Assembly: GCA_902775555.1 (NCBI GenBank)
Contig: CACYMQ010000017.1
Coordinates: forward strand, 1-41,953
Direction: 5' to 3'
DNA length: 41,953 nucleotides
Source of the DNA: an uncultured Lachnospiraceae bacterium
GTDB lineage: Bacteria > Bacillota > Clostridia > Lachnospirales > Lachnospiraceae
How positions within the stretch are numbered: the stretch's first letter is position 1; each line of letters begins with the position of its first letter. Position numbers and translations under genes: made by a program. The notes beneath the pieces were generated by a model. It was not told the origin of the DNA. It did no database searches and was given only the letters and a program-made list of their open reading frames with translations. Positions 35,389 through 41,953 of the stretch are shown here, piece after piece.

Positions 35389-36858
35389 TCAGGTCTCTTC
35401 TTTGTGAGGGCCAACATACTCTACGCACATCATCGTCAGATCATCAAACTGCGGTGCGTCCTTTACAAAATCAGATACCGCGGCATCCACAACTCCCAGG
35501 ATATCCTGGGGGGAATCCTCTTCGGCGATCCGGAGCGCACTCACCATCCGGTCGGTTCCGAAGAGCTCGTTTTCCGCATTTGTTGCTTCCGCCACACCAT
35601 CCGTATAAAGGAAGATCTTGGCTCCCGGCTCCATCATAAGTTCATATTCCTTATATTTAGACCCATCCATGCCGCCGATCACGAAACCGTGCTTATCCTT
35701 GATCAGTTCAAAATGTTCTCCGGGTTTCTTCAGAACGGGATATTCATGTCCTGCATTTGCCGCTGTAAGGACACCGGTTTCCAGATCCAGGATCCCAAAC
35801 CATACCGTAACGAACATCTCCTCCCTGTTGTTGGCACAGATCTGCCGGTTGGTCAGCTCCAGGACTTCCTTCGGGCTATGTCCCATCAGGGCATAGTTCT
35901 GTACCAGGATCTTGGATACCATCATAAACAGAGCCGCCGGAACGCCCTTTCCGGATACATCCGCCATGACCATTCCCAAGCGCTGGTTATCGATCAGGAA
36001 GAAATCGTAGAAGTCACCGCCCACTTCCTTTGCAGGATTCATGGATGCATAGATATTGAACTCCTCTCTCTCGGGAAATGCCGGAAAGATATTGGGAAGT
36101 GTATCCGCCTGGATCCTGGTCGCCATGGTAAGCTCCGTTTCCAGCCGCGAATTCTCTTTCTGCTGCACCTCGTATTTCTCTGTCTGATCACGAACGATAA
36201 CGTAATAGAGAAAGGCTGCCGCTATAACGGTGGCAAGGATGATAAACTGCACGCTCGAGATAAAGATCTGGATGATGATGGCAGCAACCGGCGCAACGAT
36301 ATAAAGCCAGAGTGCGGATGCCACACGACGGCTGAATTTCTCCCGATAGCGGATCAACAATGCCACATTCTGAACAAGCATCAGGGCCTGCATCAGGTTG
36401 GAAAGCGCATATCCGGACGAACGGTGATAGACATTTTGCTCATCAAAATAGTAGTACATATCCGTGAACTGCGCCACAGTCAGGAGCAGAACATGCAGGA
36501 TCAGCAAAACCAGAAGTCCTGTACTGACGATCTTCGCGGTCTTCCCGGGATCCGCTATAAAAAGGACCAGGAGGGAGATCAGGTATGCCATAAATCCGGA
36601 CACAAAAAACTCGATATACGTCACGGTATGGATGGCGATATTGGCTCCGCTTCCCGCCTGTCCTTCCAACAGCATCCTGGCTAAATGCATAGAGATATAT
36701 ACAATGATCAGACTGAAAAAGATCTGAAAATAGCGTTTTACTTCCACCCGGAGATGCATTCCGGAACTGACCTGCACAATACTCAGGCCACAGATACCGA
36801 TGCCGGCAGCGATGAAAATGATATTGATGAGATTACCCCAGCTTACCGAAAAATCCAT
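35389..36858 (-). CDS. SpoIIE/RsbU-type PP2C phosphatase with integral membrane sensor
   Basis: 489 aa. The N-terminal half (about 1-225) has about seven hydrophobic helices (for example INIIFIAAGIGICGLSIVQV, GLLVLLILHVLLLTVAQF). A coiled-coil linker (TEKYEVQQKENSRLETELTM) leads to the PP2C SpoIIE domain of about 255-485: PAKEVGGDFYDFFLIDNQRLG and VMADVSGKGVPAALFM hold the metal-binding Asp residues, and LFLYTDGVAEATN-like text (IFLYTDGVAEATNAENELFG) and DDLTMMCVEY complete it. Such phosphatases dephosphorylate STAS anti-anti-sigma factors. No STAS gene is near; only the short anti-sigma-like ORF follows. The start ATG 36858 has AAGGAG. Confidence 0.93.
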   Translation of the reverse strand: MDFSVSWGNLINIIFIAAGIGICGLSIVQVSSGMHLRVEVKRYFQIFFSLIIVYISMHLARMLLEGQAGSGANIAIHTVTYIEFFVSGFMAYLISLLVLFIADPGKTAKIVSTGLLVLLILHVLLLTVAQFTDMYYYFDEQNVYHRSSGYALSNLMQALMLVQNVALLIRYREKFSRRVASALWLYIVAPVAAIIIQIFISSVQFIILATVIAAAFLYYVIVRDQTEKYEVQQKENSRLETELTMATRIQADTLPNIFPAFPEREEFNIYASMNPAKEVGGDFYDFFLIDNQRLGMVMADVSGKGVPAALFMMVSKILVQNYALMGHSPKEVLELTNRQICANNREEMFVTVWFGILDLETGVLTAANAGHEYPVLKKPGEHFELIKDKHGFVIGGMDGSKYKEYELMMEPGAKIFLYTDGVAEATNAENELFGTDRMVSALRIAEEDSPQDILGVVDAAVSDFVKDAPQFDDLTMMCVEYVGPHKEET

Positions 36859-36946
36859 AGACCATTCTCCTTCTTCTCAGGATCAGCGATACTCCCGCAG
36901 GACCGGACCATGTCAGGAGCTCATAATATAAGACTGTACCTTTACT

Positions 36947-36975
36947 ATTTTAACATAGGATATTCGAGAAAGAAA
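36947..36975 (-). promoter_or_regulatory. Possible promoter for the PP2C phosphatase
   Basis: Minus strand TAAAAT at 36947-36952 with a weak TTTCTT at 17-nt spacing. The gap 36859-37134 separates divergent genes and otherwise shows only the rightward promoter at 37064. Confidence 0.28.
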
Positions 36976-37063
36976 GAGAAAGGGGGAGTGCAAACGCAGC
37001 CGAAGCCCGGGTGGTTTTTGCTGCCAGTGGTTTATATGGAAAAATAATTTTCTGTTTTAGCTA

Positions 37064-37110
37064 TTGACAAAATGGATGGGATATTATAACATATGAACAG
37101 TTGAACATAT
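37064..37110 (+). promoter_or_regulatory. Promoter with TGAACA direct repeats over the start site, for the methyltransferase-transglutaminase gene
   Basis: TTGACA (37064-37069), 15-nt spacer, TATAAC (37085-37090). Just downstream, TGAACA occurs at 37094-37099 and 37102-37107, framed by ATATG and CATAT, and ATATGAAC recurs at 37115. The repeats cover the expected start point, so a repressor could act here. The regulator is not encoded nearby. Confidence 0.55.
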
Positions 37111-37134
37111 ATCAATATGAACGAGGTGATGATC

Positions 37135-38499
37135 ATGGCTGGTAAAAGATTAAGCACAACATTTTACAGGAAGATATCGTTAATATATGATGCTCTTGAC
37201 CGGATGTACTTTACTTCCGGAGGAAGGAATCCGAGGGAGATCGTCGGGAAAATGATCCGGAAGGACAAGGCTAAGGTTCTGGATCTCTGCTGCGGTACAT
37301 TTGCCAATGGTCTGGTTGTAGCCTGCAAGAGGCCGGATGCAACAGTGATCGGACTGGACAGATCGAAGCAGATGCTCCGGAGAGCCAGGCTGAAGGTGAA
37401 TGATAAAAGGGTGAAAAATGTGAAGCTCTTATGCAGAGATGCAACGGATACCGGGATCAAGGGCGGTACATTTGATTATATCATCATCGGACTTGTGCTT
37501 CATGAGTGTGATCCCGGGCTTTGGAAGGCCGTCCTTTCCGAGGCGGGAAGACTTCTCGCAGATGACGGAAGGCTGATCATTCTGGATTGGGATACCCAGG
37601 AATCCATAAAGGGTAAGCTGAAATTTTCACCCCTGTATTTATGTGAATCCATTGCAACGCCAAAGCATTTCAAGGAGTATTACTACAGTGACAAAAGGCT
37701 GTTTTTTGAGGAGTATGGATTTGAGATGGAGAGGATGGAAAGGTGTGATGTGACATTTGTTGCATCCTTCAAAAAGAAAGAGATGGCGGATCAGGATGAT
37801 CAATATCTGAAGGAAACCCGGATGCTGAATTACAGGGCGGACAGTATAAAGAAGCTTGTGAAAGCCCGCGGATGGGAAGCGCTTGGTGAATATGACAAGA
37901 TCGGTGCGGTATATGATTTTGTACGAAATGAGATACTGTTCGGTTACAACCGTTCCGATCTCCTCACCGCGGAGGAAGTGTTAAGAGACGGGTACGGACA
38001 ATGCAATACCAAGGGTACCTTGCTCATGGCTCTTCTCAGAGCAGTGGGTGTGCCCTGCAGATTGCATGGTTCGGAGGTAAGCAAGGATTTTCAGAGAGGA
38101 GCTACCTCCGGTATCATTTCAAAGCTTGCTCCGGAAAGGATCGCTCACACATGGGTTGAGGTTTTCTATGAGGGTAAATGGACCTCCCTGGAGGGTGTGA
38201 TAACGGATGAGGCATACGTGCGTGGTGTAAAGAAACGCCGCCCGGGTAAAAGGGGTGCATTCAAAGAATATGCCATATCCGTACGGAATCTACACTCTCT
38301 CGATCTGAATTGGAAGGGTGAGGATCTCTTTGTTCAGAATACCTCCGTCGTAGAAGACTATGGAGTATTTGAAAGCCCGGATGATTTCTTTAAAGAACAC
38401 AGGCAGACCTGGAATATGATCAAAGATTTTGCTTATGTACACTATGGAAGGAAAGTGATGAACAGAAATGTATCCCGGATCAGACAGTCGGGGATGTAA
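37135..38499 (+). CDS. Class I methyltransferase fused to a transglutaminase-like domain
   Basis: 454 aa from ATG 37135, set by GAGGTG just upstream; ATG 37117 is in frame but lacks a site. Residues about 10-215 form a SAM-dependent methyltransferase of the UbiE/Methyltransf_11 style: KAKVLDLCCGTFANGLV (motif I), VIGLDRSKQML (acidic loop), DYIIIGLVLHECD and GRLIILDWD. Residues about 235-400 form a transglutaminase-like core: RDGYGQCNTKGTLLMALLRA with Cys290, IAHTWVEVFYEGKW with His338, and LEGVITDE (Glu353 or Asp358 as third residue). There is no signal peptide, so it is cytoplasmic. Isolated on the plus strand with its own promoter. The two-domain pairing is unusual; substrates are unknown. 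Confidence 0.86.
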   Translation: MAGKRLSTTFYRKISLIYDALDRMYFTSGGRNPREIVGKMIRKDKAKVLDLCCGTFANGLVVACKRPDATVIGLDRSKQMLRRARLKVNDKRVKNVKLLCRDATDTGIKGGTFDYIIIGLVLHECDPGLWKAVLSEAGRLLADDGRLIILDWDTQESIKGKLKFSPLYLCESIATPKHFKEYYYSDKRLFFEEYGFEMERMERCDVTFVASFKKKEMADQDDQYLKETRMLNYRADSIKKLVKARGWEALGEYDKIGAVYDFVRNEILFGYNRSDLLTAEEVLRDGYGQCNTKGTLLMALLRAVGVPCRLHGSEVSKDFQRGATSGIISKLAPERIAHTWVEVFYEGKWTSLEGVITDEAYVRGVKKRRPGKRGAFKEYAISVRNLHSLDLNWKGEDLFVQNTSVVEDYGVFESPDDFFKEHRQTWNMIKDFAYVHYGRKVMNRNVSRIRQSGM

Positions 38500-38500
38500 T

Positions 38501-38565
38501 GGGACGATCGGGGCGGGACGATTGGGGACGGTTCTGGGCGTCCCAGAACCGTCCCCAATCGTCCC
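38501..38565. repeat. Long palindromic repeat, left copy (REP-like)
   Basis: Perfect 24-bp inverted repeat (38515-38538 and 38542-38565) with a 3-nt loop, preceded by an extra partial unit (38501-38513). The core is GGGACGATTGGGGACGG. A near-identical copy lies at 39723-39773. There is no T run, so it is not a typical terminator. Confidence 0.93.
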
Positions 38566-38572
38566 ACCGAAT

Positions 38573-39034
38573 TTACATTCCGTATTGTTCGATAAACTTC
38601 TTCATCACCGGACGAATCGGAGGGGAGATTTCGTCAAGGTTGATCTCTTCCCTTGTGAAGAAACGAAGTTCTTCCATCTCTCCATCGGCAGTTTTCGCTT
38701 CACCGTGCCATTTTTTACATAAGTACACAATCTCGAAATTGGATACCTCATCGCCATTGGGATAGATATAATGTGCCTCCGGCCCTGAATTCACGCAGAA
38801 AAATGTAAGCTCGTCCGCGATGAGGCCCATTTCCTCGAATAATTCCCTTTTGGCACAGTCCTCAACCCGCTCGTCGATTTCCACAGAACCGCCGGAGTAA
38901 CCCCATTTGTGATTATCTGCGCGCTTTCCCAGCAGGGCGCGCCCTTTTTCATCAATACAAATGATGCTTGCCGCACATTGGATGATGGTTCTGTGACCAA
39001 CCAGCTTCCTCATTTCAGCCATATATCCGGTCAT
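38573..39034 (-). CDS. Nudix hydrolase
   Basis: 153 aa from ATG 39034 (AGGAGGTGA upstream inside the HD gene); a longer frame to 39154 exists but overlaps the HD gene heavily. The Nudix box is complete: GSVEIDE, seven residues, then RELFEEMGL fits GX5EX7REUXEEXGU. The N-terminal strand (IIQCAASIICIDEKGRALLG) and WGYSGGSVE are typical. It would hydrolyse a nucleoside diphosphate-X compound; the substrate is not readable. It overlaps the HD gene by 20 bp, so the pair is translated together. Both lie between two copies of a long palindromic repeat. Confidence 0.93.
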   Translation of the reverse strand: MTGYMAEMRKLVGHRTIIQCAASIICIDEKGRALLGKRADNHKWGYSGGSVEIDERVEDCAKRELFEEMGLIADELTFFCVNSGPEAHYIYPNGDEVSNFEIVYLCKKWHGEAKTADGEMEELRFFTREEINLDEISPPIRPVMKKFIEQYGM

Positions 39035-39623
39035 CAACCTCACCTCCTGCATCTTTCTTTCCTTTATCTTCTCCGATTTTCTGCAGTGTGTCCAGTAAGA
39101 TATCCCTTCTGAGATCCGAGAGCCATTCCGAGAAGGATACCACATCAAATGCATAGGTCTGATTTAATGCGTACTCATTTTCAGACCAGGTATCGATCGG
39201 CGATTCATTGTGCTGGATCAGAGCCTCCAGTTTATCCAGAGCTTTGAACACTTTGGATTCCGGAGTGATCTGCTCTTCCATTTCCCTGTAAAGCGAAGAC
39301 AGCCTGTCGGACAGTCCCTCCGGCAGGCTCCGAACCCATTCCATAAGCAGTTCATCCTCTGTCGCTCTGTCCGCATCCGTCTTTACAAATGTCGGTATAT
39401 CCCCCCTGAAGCACTCTCCAAGATCATGGATCAGGCACATATGAACCACCTTGTCCATATCAAGCTCCGGAAATTCTTCTTTGAGGAGAGATGCCATAAG
39501 CGACACTCTCCAGCTGTGCTCCGCCACACTCTCAACCCTTCTCCTGCTGGTTGTACAGTGACGGGGAGTGTCCTTCAGCTTTTCCGCAATATGCAGTATG
39601 TCAAGAAAATCACGTGTGTTCAT
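39015..39623 (-). CDS. HD-domain phosphohydrolase (YfbR/HDDC2-like)
   Basis: 202 aa from ATG 39623 (GAAGGAA about 8 nt upstream; the in-frame TTG at 39641 is unlikely). The metal-binding HD set is visible: VAEHSWRVSLMA (first His), CLIHDLGECFRGDIP (HD pair) and a later Asp in KALDKLEALIQHNE. This order matches the YfbR/HDDC2 group of 5'-deoxynucleotidases. Promoter at 39656-39684. It precedes the overlapping Nudix gene, giving a small nucleotide-metabolism cassette bracketed by repeats. The substrate is inferred from family only. Confidence 0.9.
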   Translation of the reverse strand: MNTRDFLDILHIAEKLKDTPRHCTTSRRRVESVAEHSWRVSLMASLLKEEFPELDMDKVVHMCLIHDLGECFRGDIPTFVKTDADRATEDELLMEWVRSLPEGLSDRLSSLYREMEEQITPESKVFKALDKLEALIQHNESPIDTWSENEYALNQTYAFDVVSFSEWLSDLRRDILLDTLQKIGEDKGKKDAGGEVDDRIYG

Positions 39624-39655
39624 CCTTTGTTTCCTTCGCAAAATGAGATGAATGC

Positions 39656-39684
39656 ATTATAACATTTTGCAAACTGAAATGGAA
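39656..39684 (-). promoter_or_regulatory. Promoter of the HD/Nudix cassette
   Basis: Minus strand TTCCAT, 17-nt spacer, TATAAT. The -35 touches the edge of the right-hand repeat cluster that begins at about 39685. Confidence 0.58.
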
Positions 39685-39774
39685 CGGGTGGGGACGGTTC
39701 TGGGACGATTGGGGACGGAGGTGGGACGATTGGGGACGGTTCTGGGCGTCCCAGAACCGTCCCCAATCGTTCCA
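39685..39774. repeat. Long palindromic repeat cluster, right copy (REP-like)
   Basis: Inverted repeat 39723-39746 and 39750-39773 with one mismatch and a 3-nt loop, matching the left copy at 38515-38565. Bases 39689-39722 add two further partial direct units (GGGGACGGTTCTGGGACG and GGGACGGAGGTGGGACG), so the element has grown by tandem duplication. Confidence 0.92.
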
Positions 39775-39789
39775 CTTCCACCGTTTGCG

Positions 39790-39818
39790 TTGCATTTCTC
39801 TCCCGGCCCCTGTAAAAT
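39790..39818 (+). promoter_or_regulatory. Promoter of the HD-GYP gene
   Basis: TTGCAT, 17-nt spacer, TAAAAT, starting 16 bp after the repeat cluster and about 80 bp before the ATG. Confidence 0.55.
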
Positions 39819-39899
39819 AAGATCAGTCCCATTTACCAGGCAGAACGAATGAACGGCCTGTCAGGCAGATCGATCAGACATCGTAACAGGAGGACAGCT

Positions 39900-40994
39900 A
39901 TGGAAGAAACACGCGCAAGAATAAGGAAATTCGGGAAGATCGTACAGGTGTTTACGATCATCATGAAGGTGGTCTGTATTCTGGGAATCGTTGTGGGAGG
40001 GATCCTGACATTTGCCCCGCTTTTTACACCGGATAGTATCAAGGAGCTCGGGGAAGGCTTTGAGGATAATGATTTCCTTCTGACCAGCATGATATACAAT
40101 CTTCTGGAGGGCGTGGAAATGCGCTACCGTTTTATGATCGCCGGCGCCTCCCTGATGATCGGTTTCGGCATCCTGGTCTTTGCGCTTACCCGTGTGTCAC
40201 GGATCCTTAAGGATATCACGAAAAATGATACGCCCTTTACCCGGGCGATCACCGAACAGATGAAGAAGCTCTCCTGGATGATGTTATCTCTGCTGGTTAC
40301 CGGTTTTATACCGGCGTTCATCGCCTTTTTCCTGATGCGGTTCCTTGCATACATTTTCGAATACGGGACCTTCATTCAGAACCGTGCGGATGAAACCAGC
40401 CGTATCCAGGAGGAAATGATCCTCTCCTTTGCGGAGATCACAGAGAACAAAAGTGAGCAGACCGGAAAGCACGTCCGGAGGGTTGCGGAATATACGCGGA
40501 TCCTGGCAGAGGAACTGGGCATGGAAAAGGAAGAAGCCAACAGGCTTCGTCTGGCATCCACCATGCATGATGTGGGGAAACTCCTGGTACCGGCGGAAAT
40601 CCTTGAGAAGCCGGCGAGACTGTCGGATGAGGAGTTCGCCGAGATAAAAAAACACCCGGGTTACGGGGGAAAGCTGCTGCATGAGGTCGAGGGAGATGTG
40701 ATGCATATGGCCCGCACCGTGGCACTGGAGCACCATGAGCGCCCCGACGGTCATGGTTATCCCGCGGGCAAGAAGGATGCAGATATCAGTATGGAGGGAA
40801 AGATCGTGGCTGTGGCGGATGTCTATGACGCCCTGACCAGCCGCCGGAGCTACAAGCAGGCCTGGGACGAAAAGGATGCTTATGCGGAGATCCTCAAAGG
40901 AAAAGGAACGCAGTTTGATGCTGCGGTCGTGGATGCCTTCGAACGCGCCTACCCGAAGATCAATGAGACGCGGATCAGCCTGCAGGACGCATAA
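39900..40994 (+). CDS. Membrane HD-GYP domain protein (c-di-GMP phosphodiesterase-like)
   Basis: 364 aa from ATG 39900, chosen for AGGAGG 6 nt upstream; a longer frame from 39849 lacks a site. Three hydrophobic helices at about 16-38, 82-101 and 123-150 are followed by a short coiled linker (ADETSRIQEEMILSFAEITE). The HD-GYP domain of about 185-350 has KHVRRVAEYTRILAEELG, STMHDVGKLLVP (HD), KKHPGYGGKLL, ALEHHERPDGHGYPAG (GYP) and VAVADVYDALTSRRSYKQ. All canonical metal and GYP residues appear present, so activity on cyclic dinucleotides is plausible. No partner gene is adjacent. Confidence 0.93.
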   Translation: MEETRARIRKFGKIVQVFTIIMKVVCILGIVVGGILTFAPLFTPDSIKELGEGFEDNDFLLTSMIYNLLEGVEMRYRFMIAGASLMIGFGILVFALTRVSRILKDITKNDTPFTRAITEQMKKLSWMMLSLLVTGFIPAFIAFFLMRFLAYIFEYGTFIQNRADETSRIQEEMILSFAEITENKSEQTGKHVRRVAEYTRILAEELGMEKEEANRLRLASTMHDVGKLLVPAEILEKPARLSDEEFAEIKKHPGYGGKLLHEVEGDVMHMARTVALEHHERPDGHGYPAGKKDADISMEGKIVAVADVYDALTSRRSYKQAWDEKDAYAEILKGKGTQFDAAVVDAFERAYPKINETRISLQDA

Positions 40995-41380
40995 TACAAA
41001 CGTGTCGGATGAGGTACACTCACCCGATCGAGGTGCCAGATAAAAACAACTTACTCCTGATAATCATCAAAGGATTAAATGGAGCAAGTTATCCGCCATA
41101 TATACTCATTCTATTTTCTCCAACGTAGAAAAAATGAGGTTTTGAGCATCAATATCTATTCTGTAAAATTACATAGCATTCCTTGCAACATTTTGACACA
41201 TTATAATAATATGTCTTTAGGTAGAAATCCATATAACTCAAGACATCAGAAGCAGAACCCCACAGTGGTATCTAATTCGATTGCTTTAACAACTAACGCT
41301 CGGAAGTCCTTTGCCAGTTTAAGTACTTCATCATTATCACATTTATTTGTCATTCGATCAATTATCTCTACTCTTTCATT
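40995..41380. other. AT-rich stretch without a convincing gene
   Basis: Base composition drops in GC compared with the rest. It contains a spaced inverted repeat (41048-41057 and 41081-41090, one mismatch) and a weak hairpin right after the HD-GYP stop (about 41008-41025). Possible ORFs (41079-41525 plus, 41246-41353 minus) lack ribosome sites and family motifs. It looks like decayed or transferred DNA. Confidence 0.5.
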
Positions 41381-41941
41381 ATGGATCAATTTCTTAATGA
41401 CGGAAAGCGTGAATTGTTGTTCTTGCCATGGAACTATGCTGAAAAGCAGAATGAGCTATCGGAATCTGATTATAAAGATGCAATTTGGGATGGATACGAG
41501 ATGGAATACCGGGGTTCACATCTGAATTTCTTTTTGTATGACATAGATGAGCTTTATCAAAAAGAAAACTATGGAAAGATTCAGATCACAGACAACGGCG
41601 TGTTTGGATGTACGCTGAAAATAGCGTATCGATACGGAAATGAATTGTCGAATGAAACTACGCTTCTGGGGTTTGACAGTATGATGAATGCCTTTGTAGA
41701 ACAACTCCCGGAAAAACTGGAGACTGAATCGTTGAAAGGTTACAGTCTGACTTGTAACGAGGCAATGTTAGGATACTATCCGGTGTTCAAGGATGAAGAA
41801 TCCACTGCATGTACCATGATACCGTCATGGCGTTTGAGATTACATGGAAATAATCCTCAGAGTGGTAAAGAAGTTTTGATCACAGTATTTATGAATGCTA
41901 TAGACGGGACCATGATCAGTTTAGAAGAGAGTGGTATTTAA
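41381..41941 (+). CDS. Hypothetical protein, probably N-terminally truncated
   Basis: 186 aa to the TAA at 41939-41941. No ribosome site precedes ATG 41381, and the frame is open back only to a stop at 41294, so the true N terminus (perhaps a signal or lipoprotein peptide) appears lost. Visible segments are SESDYKDAIWDGYEMEYRG, NNETTLLGFD-like text (SNETTLLGFDSMMNAF) and a C terminus reading TMIPSWRLRLHG ... ITVFMNAIDGTMI. That last pattern recalls extracytoplasmic lipoproteins of Firmicutes that end with a Trp-containing strand and an NAIDG turn. No family can be named. Codon use is AT-richer than the neighbours. Confidence 0.55.
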   Translation: MDQFLNDGKRELLFLPWNYAEKQNELSESDYKDAIWDGYEMEYRGSHLNFFLYDIDELYQKENYGKIQITDNGVFGCTLKIAYRYGNELSNETTLLGFDSMMNAFVEQLPEKLETESLKGYSLTCNEAMLGYYPVFKDEESTACTMIPSWRLRLHGNNPQSGKEVLITVFMNAIDGTMISLEESGI

Positions 41942-41953
41942 TATCAGTAAGCA

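Noticed and set aside
41246-41353. 35-aa minus-strand ORF (MTNKCDNDEVLKLAKDFRAL...)
   Set aside because: The composition looks protein-like and may be a gene remnant, but it has no ribosome site and is too short to support as a gene.
41079-41525. 148-aa plus-strand ORF overlapping the 41381 ORF
   Set aside because: Low-complexity, Ser/Asn/Ile-rich translation with no domain. It overlaps the better ORF in another frame and has no ribosome site.

Overview
The window looks like a chromosomal segment of a Gram-positive anaerobe of the Clostridia, most likely Lachnospiraceae. The evidence is the moderate GC content, strong GGAGG-type ribosome binding sites, SpoIIE/RsbU-type and HD-GYP signalling, a eukaryotic-type NADP isocitrate dehydrogenase beside citrate synthase, and secreted proteins typical of gut Firmicutes. 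No rRNA, tRNA, CRISPR array, prophage or intact transposase was seen. The family-level placement is inference.

Layout. (1) 1-1235 (+): citrate synthase, cut by the window edge and frameshifted by a perfect 31-bp tandem duplication. (2) 1377-8761 (-): a small membrane protein, a Cof-type HAD phosphatase, NADP-isocitrate dehydrogenase, a J-domain/TPR protein and an HscC-like Hsp70. (3) 8957-10863 (+): a LytS/YesM-type kinase and a response regulator whose output domain is an XRE-type HTH instead of LytTR. (4) 10978-22454 (-): an SGNH esterase and a zinc-ribbon protein, then purB, an ABC exporter with its VanRS-like two-component system, then purA. (5) 22660-28736 (-): an orphan 154-aa protein, a GH43 glycosidase and a 1267-aa hybrid kinase with two Cache modules and an apparent vestigial HisKA. 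(6) 28967-34202 (-): thrC, then queD-queE-folE-queC (7-deazaguanine/queuosine precursor synthesis) and a lipid kinase. (7) 34255-36858 (-): a SpoIIE-type phosphatase, a very short anti-sigma-like ORF and a 3D-domain protein. (8) 37135-41941: an accessory-looking end with a methyltransferase-transglutaminase fusion, a Nudix/HD cassette bracketed by long palindromic repeats, an HD-GYP protein, and an AT-rich decayed stretch before an N-terminally unclear ORF.

How the genes work together. Citrate synthase and Icd form the oxidative branch to 2-oxoglutarate. PurB and PurA act in AMP synthesis. FolE, QueD, QueE and QueC form a complete route from GTP to preQ0. The J/TPR protein and Hsp70 overlap and probably form a dedicated chaperone pair. 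The ABC exporter is probably autoregulated through an 11-bp-phased direct repeat upstream of its ATPase gene.

The least ordinary features are the methyltransferase-transglutaminase fusion with repeats over its promoter, the receiver-XRE regulator, the palindrome-flanked Nudix/HD pair, the vestigial kinase domain, the 55-aa anti-sigma-like ORF, and the structured leader before queD. All calls come from reading the sequence; no database search was run.
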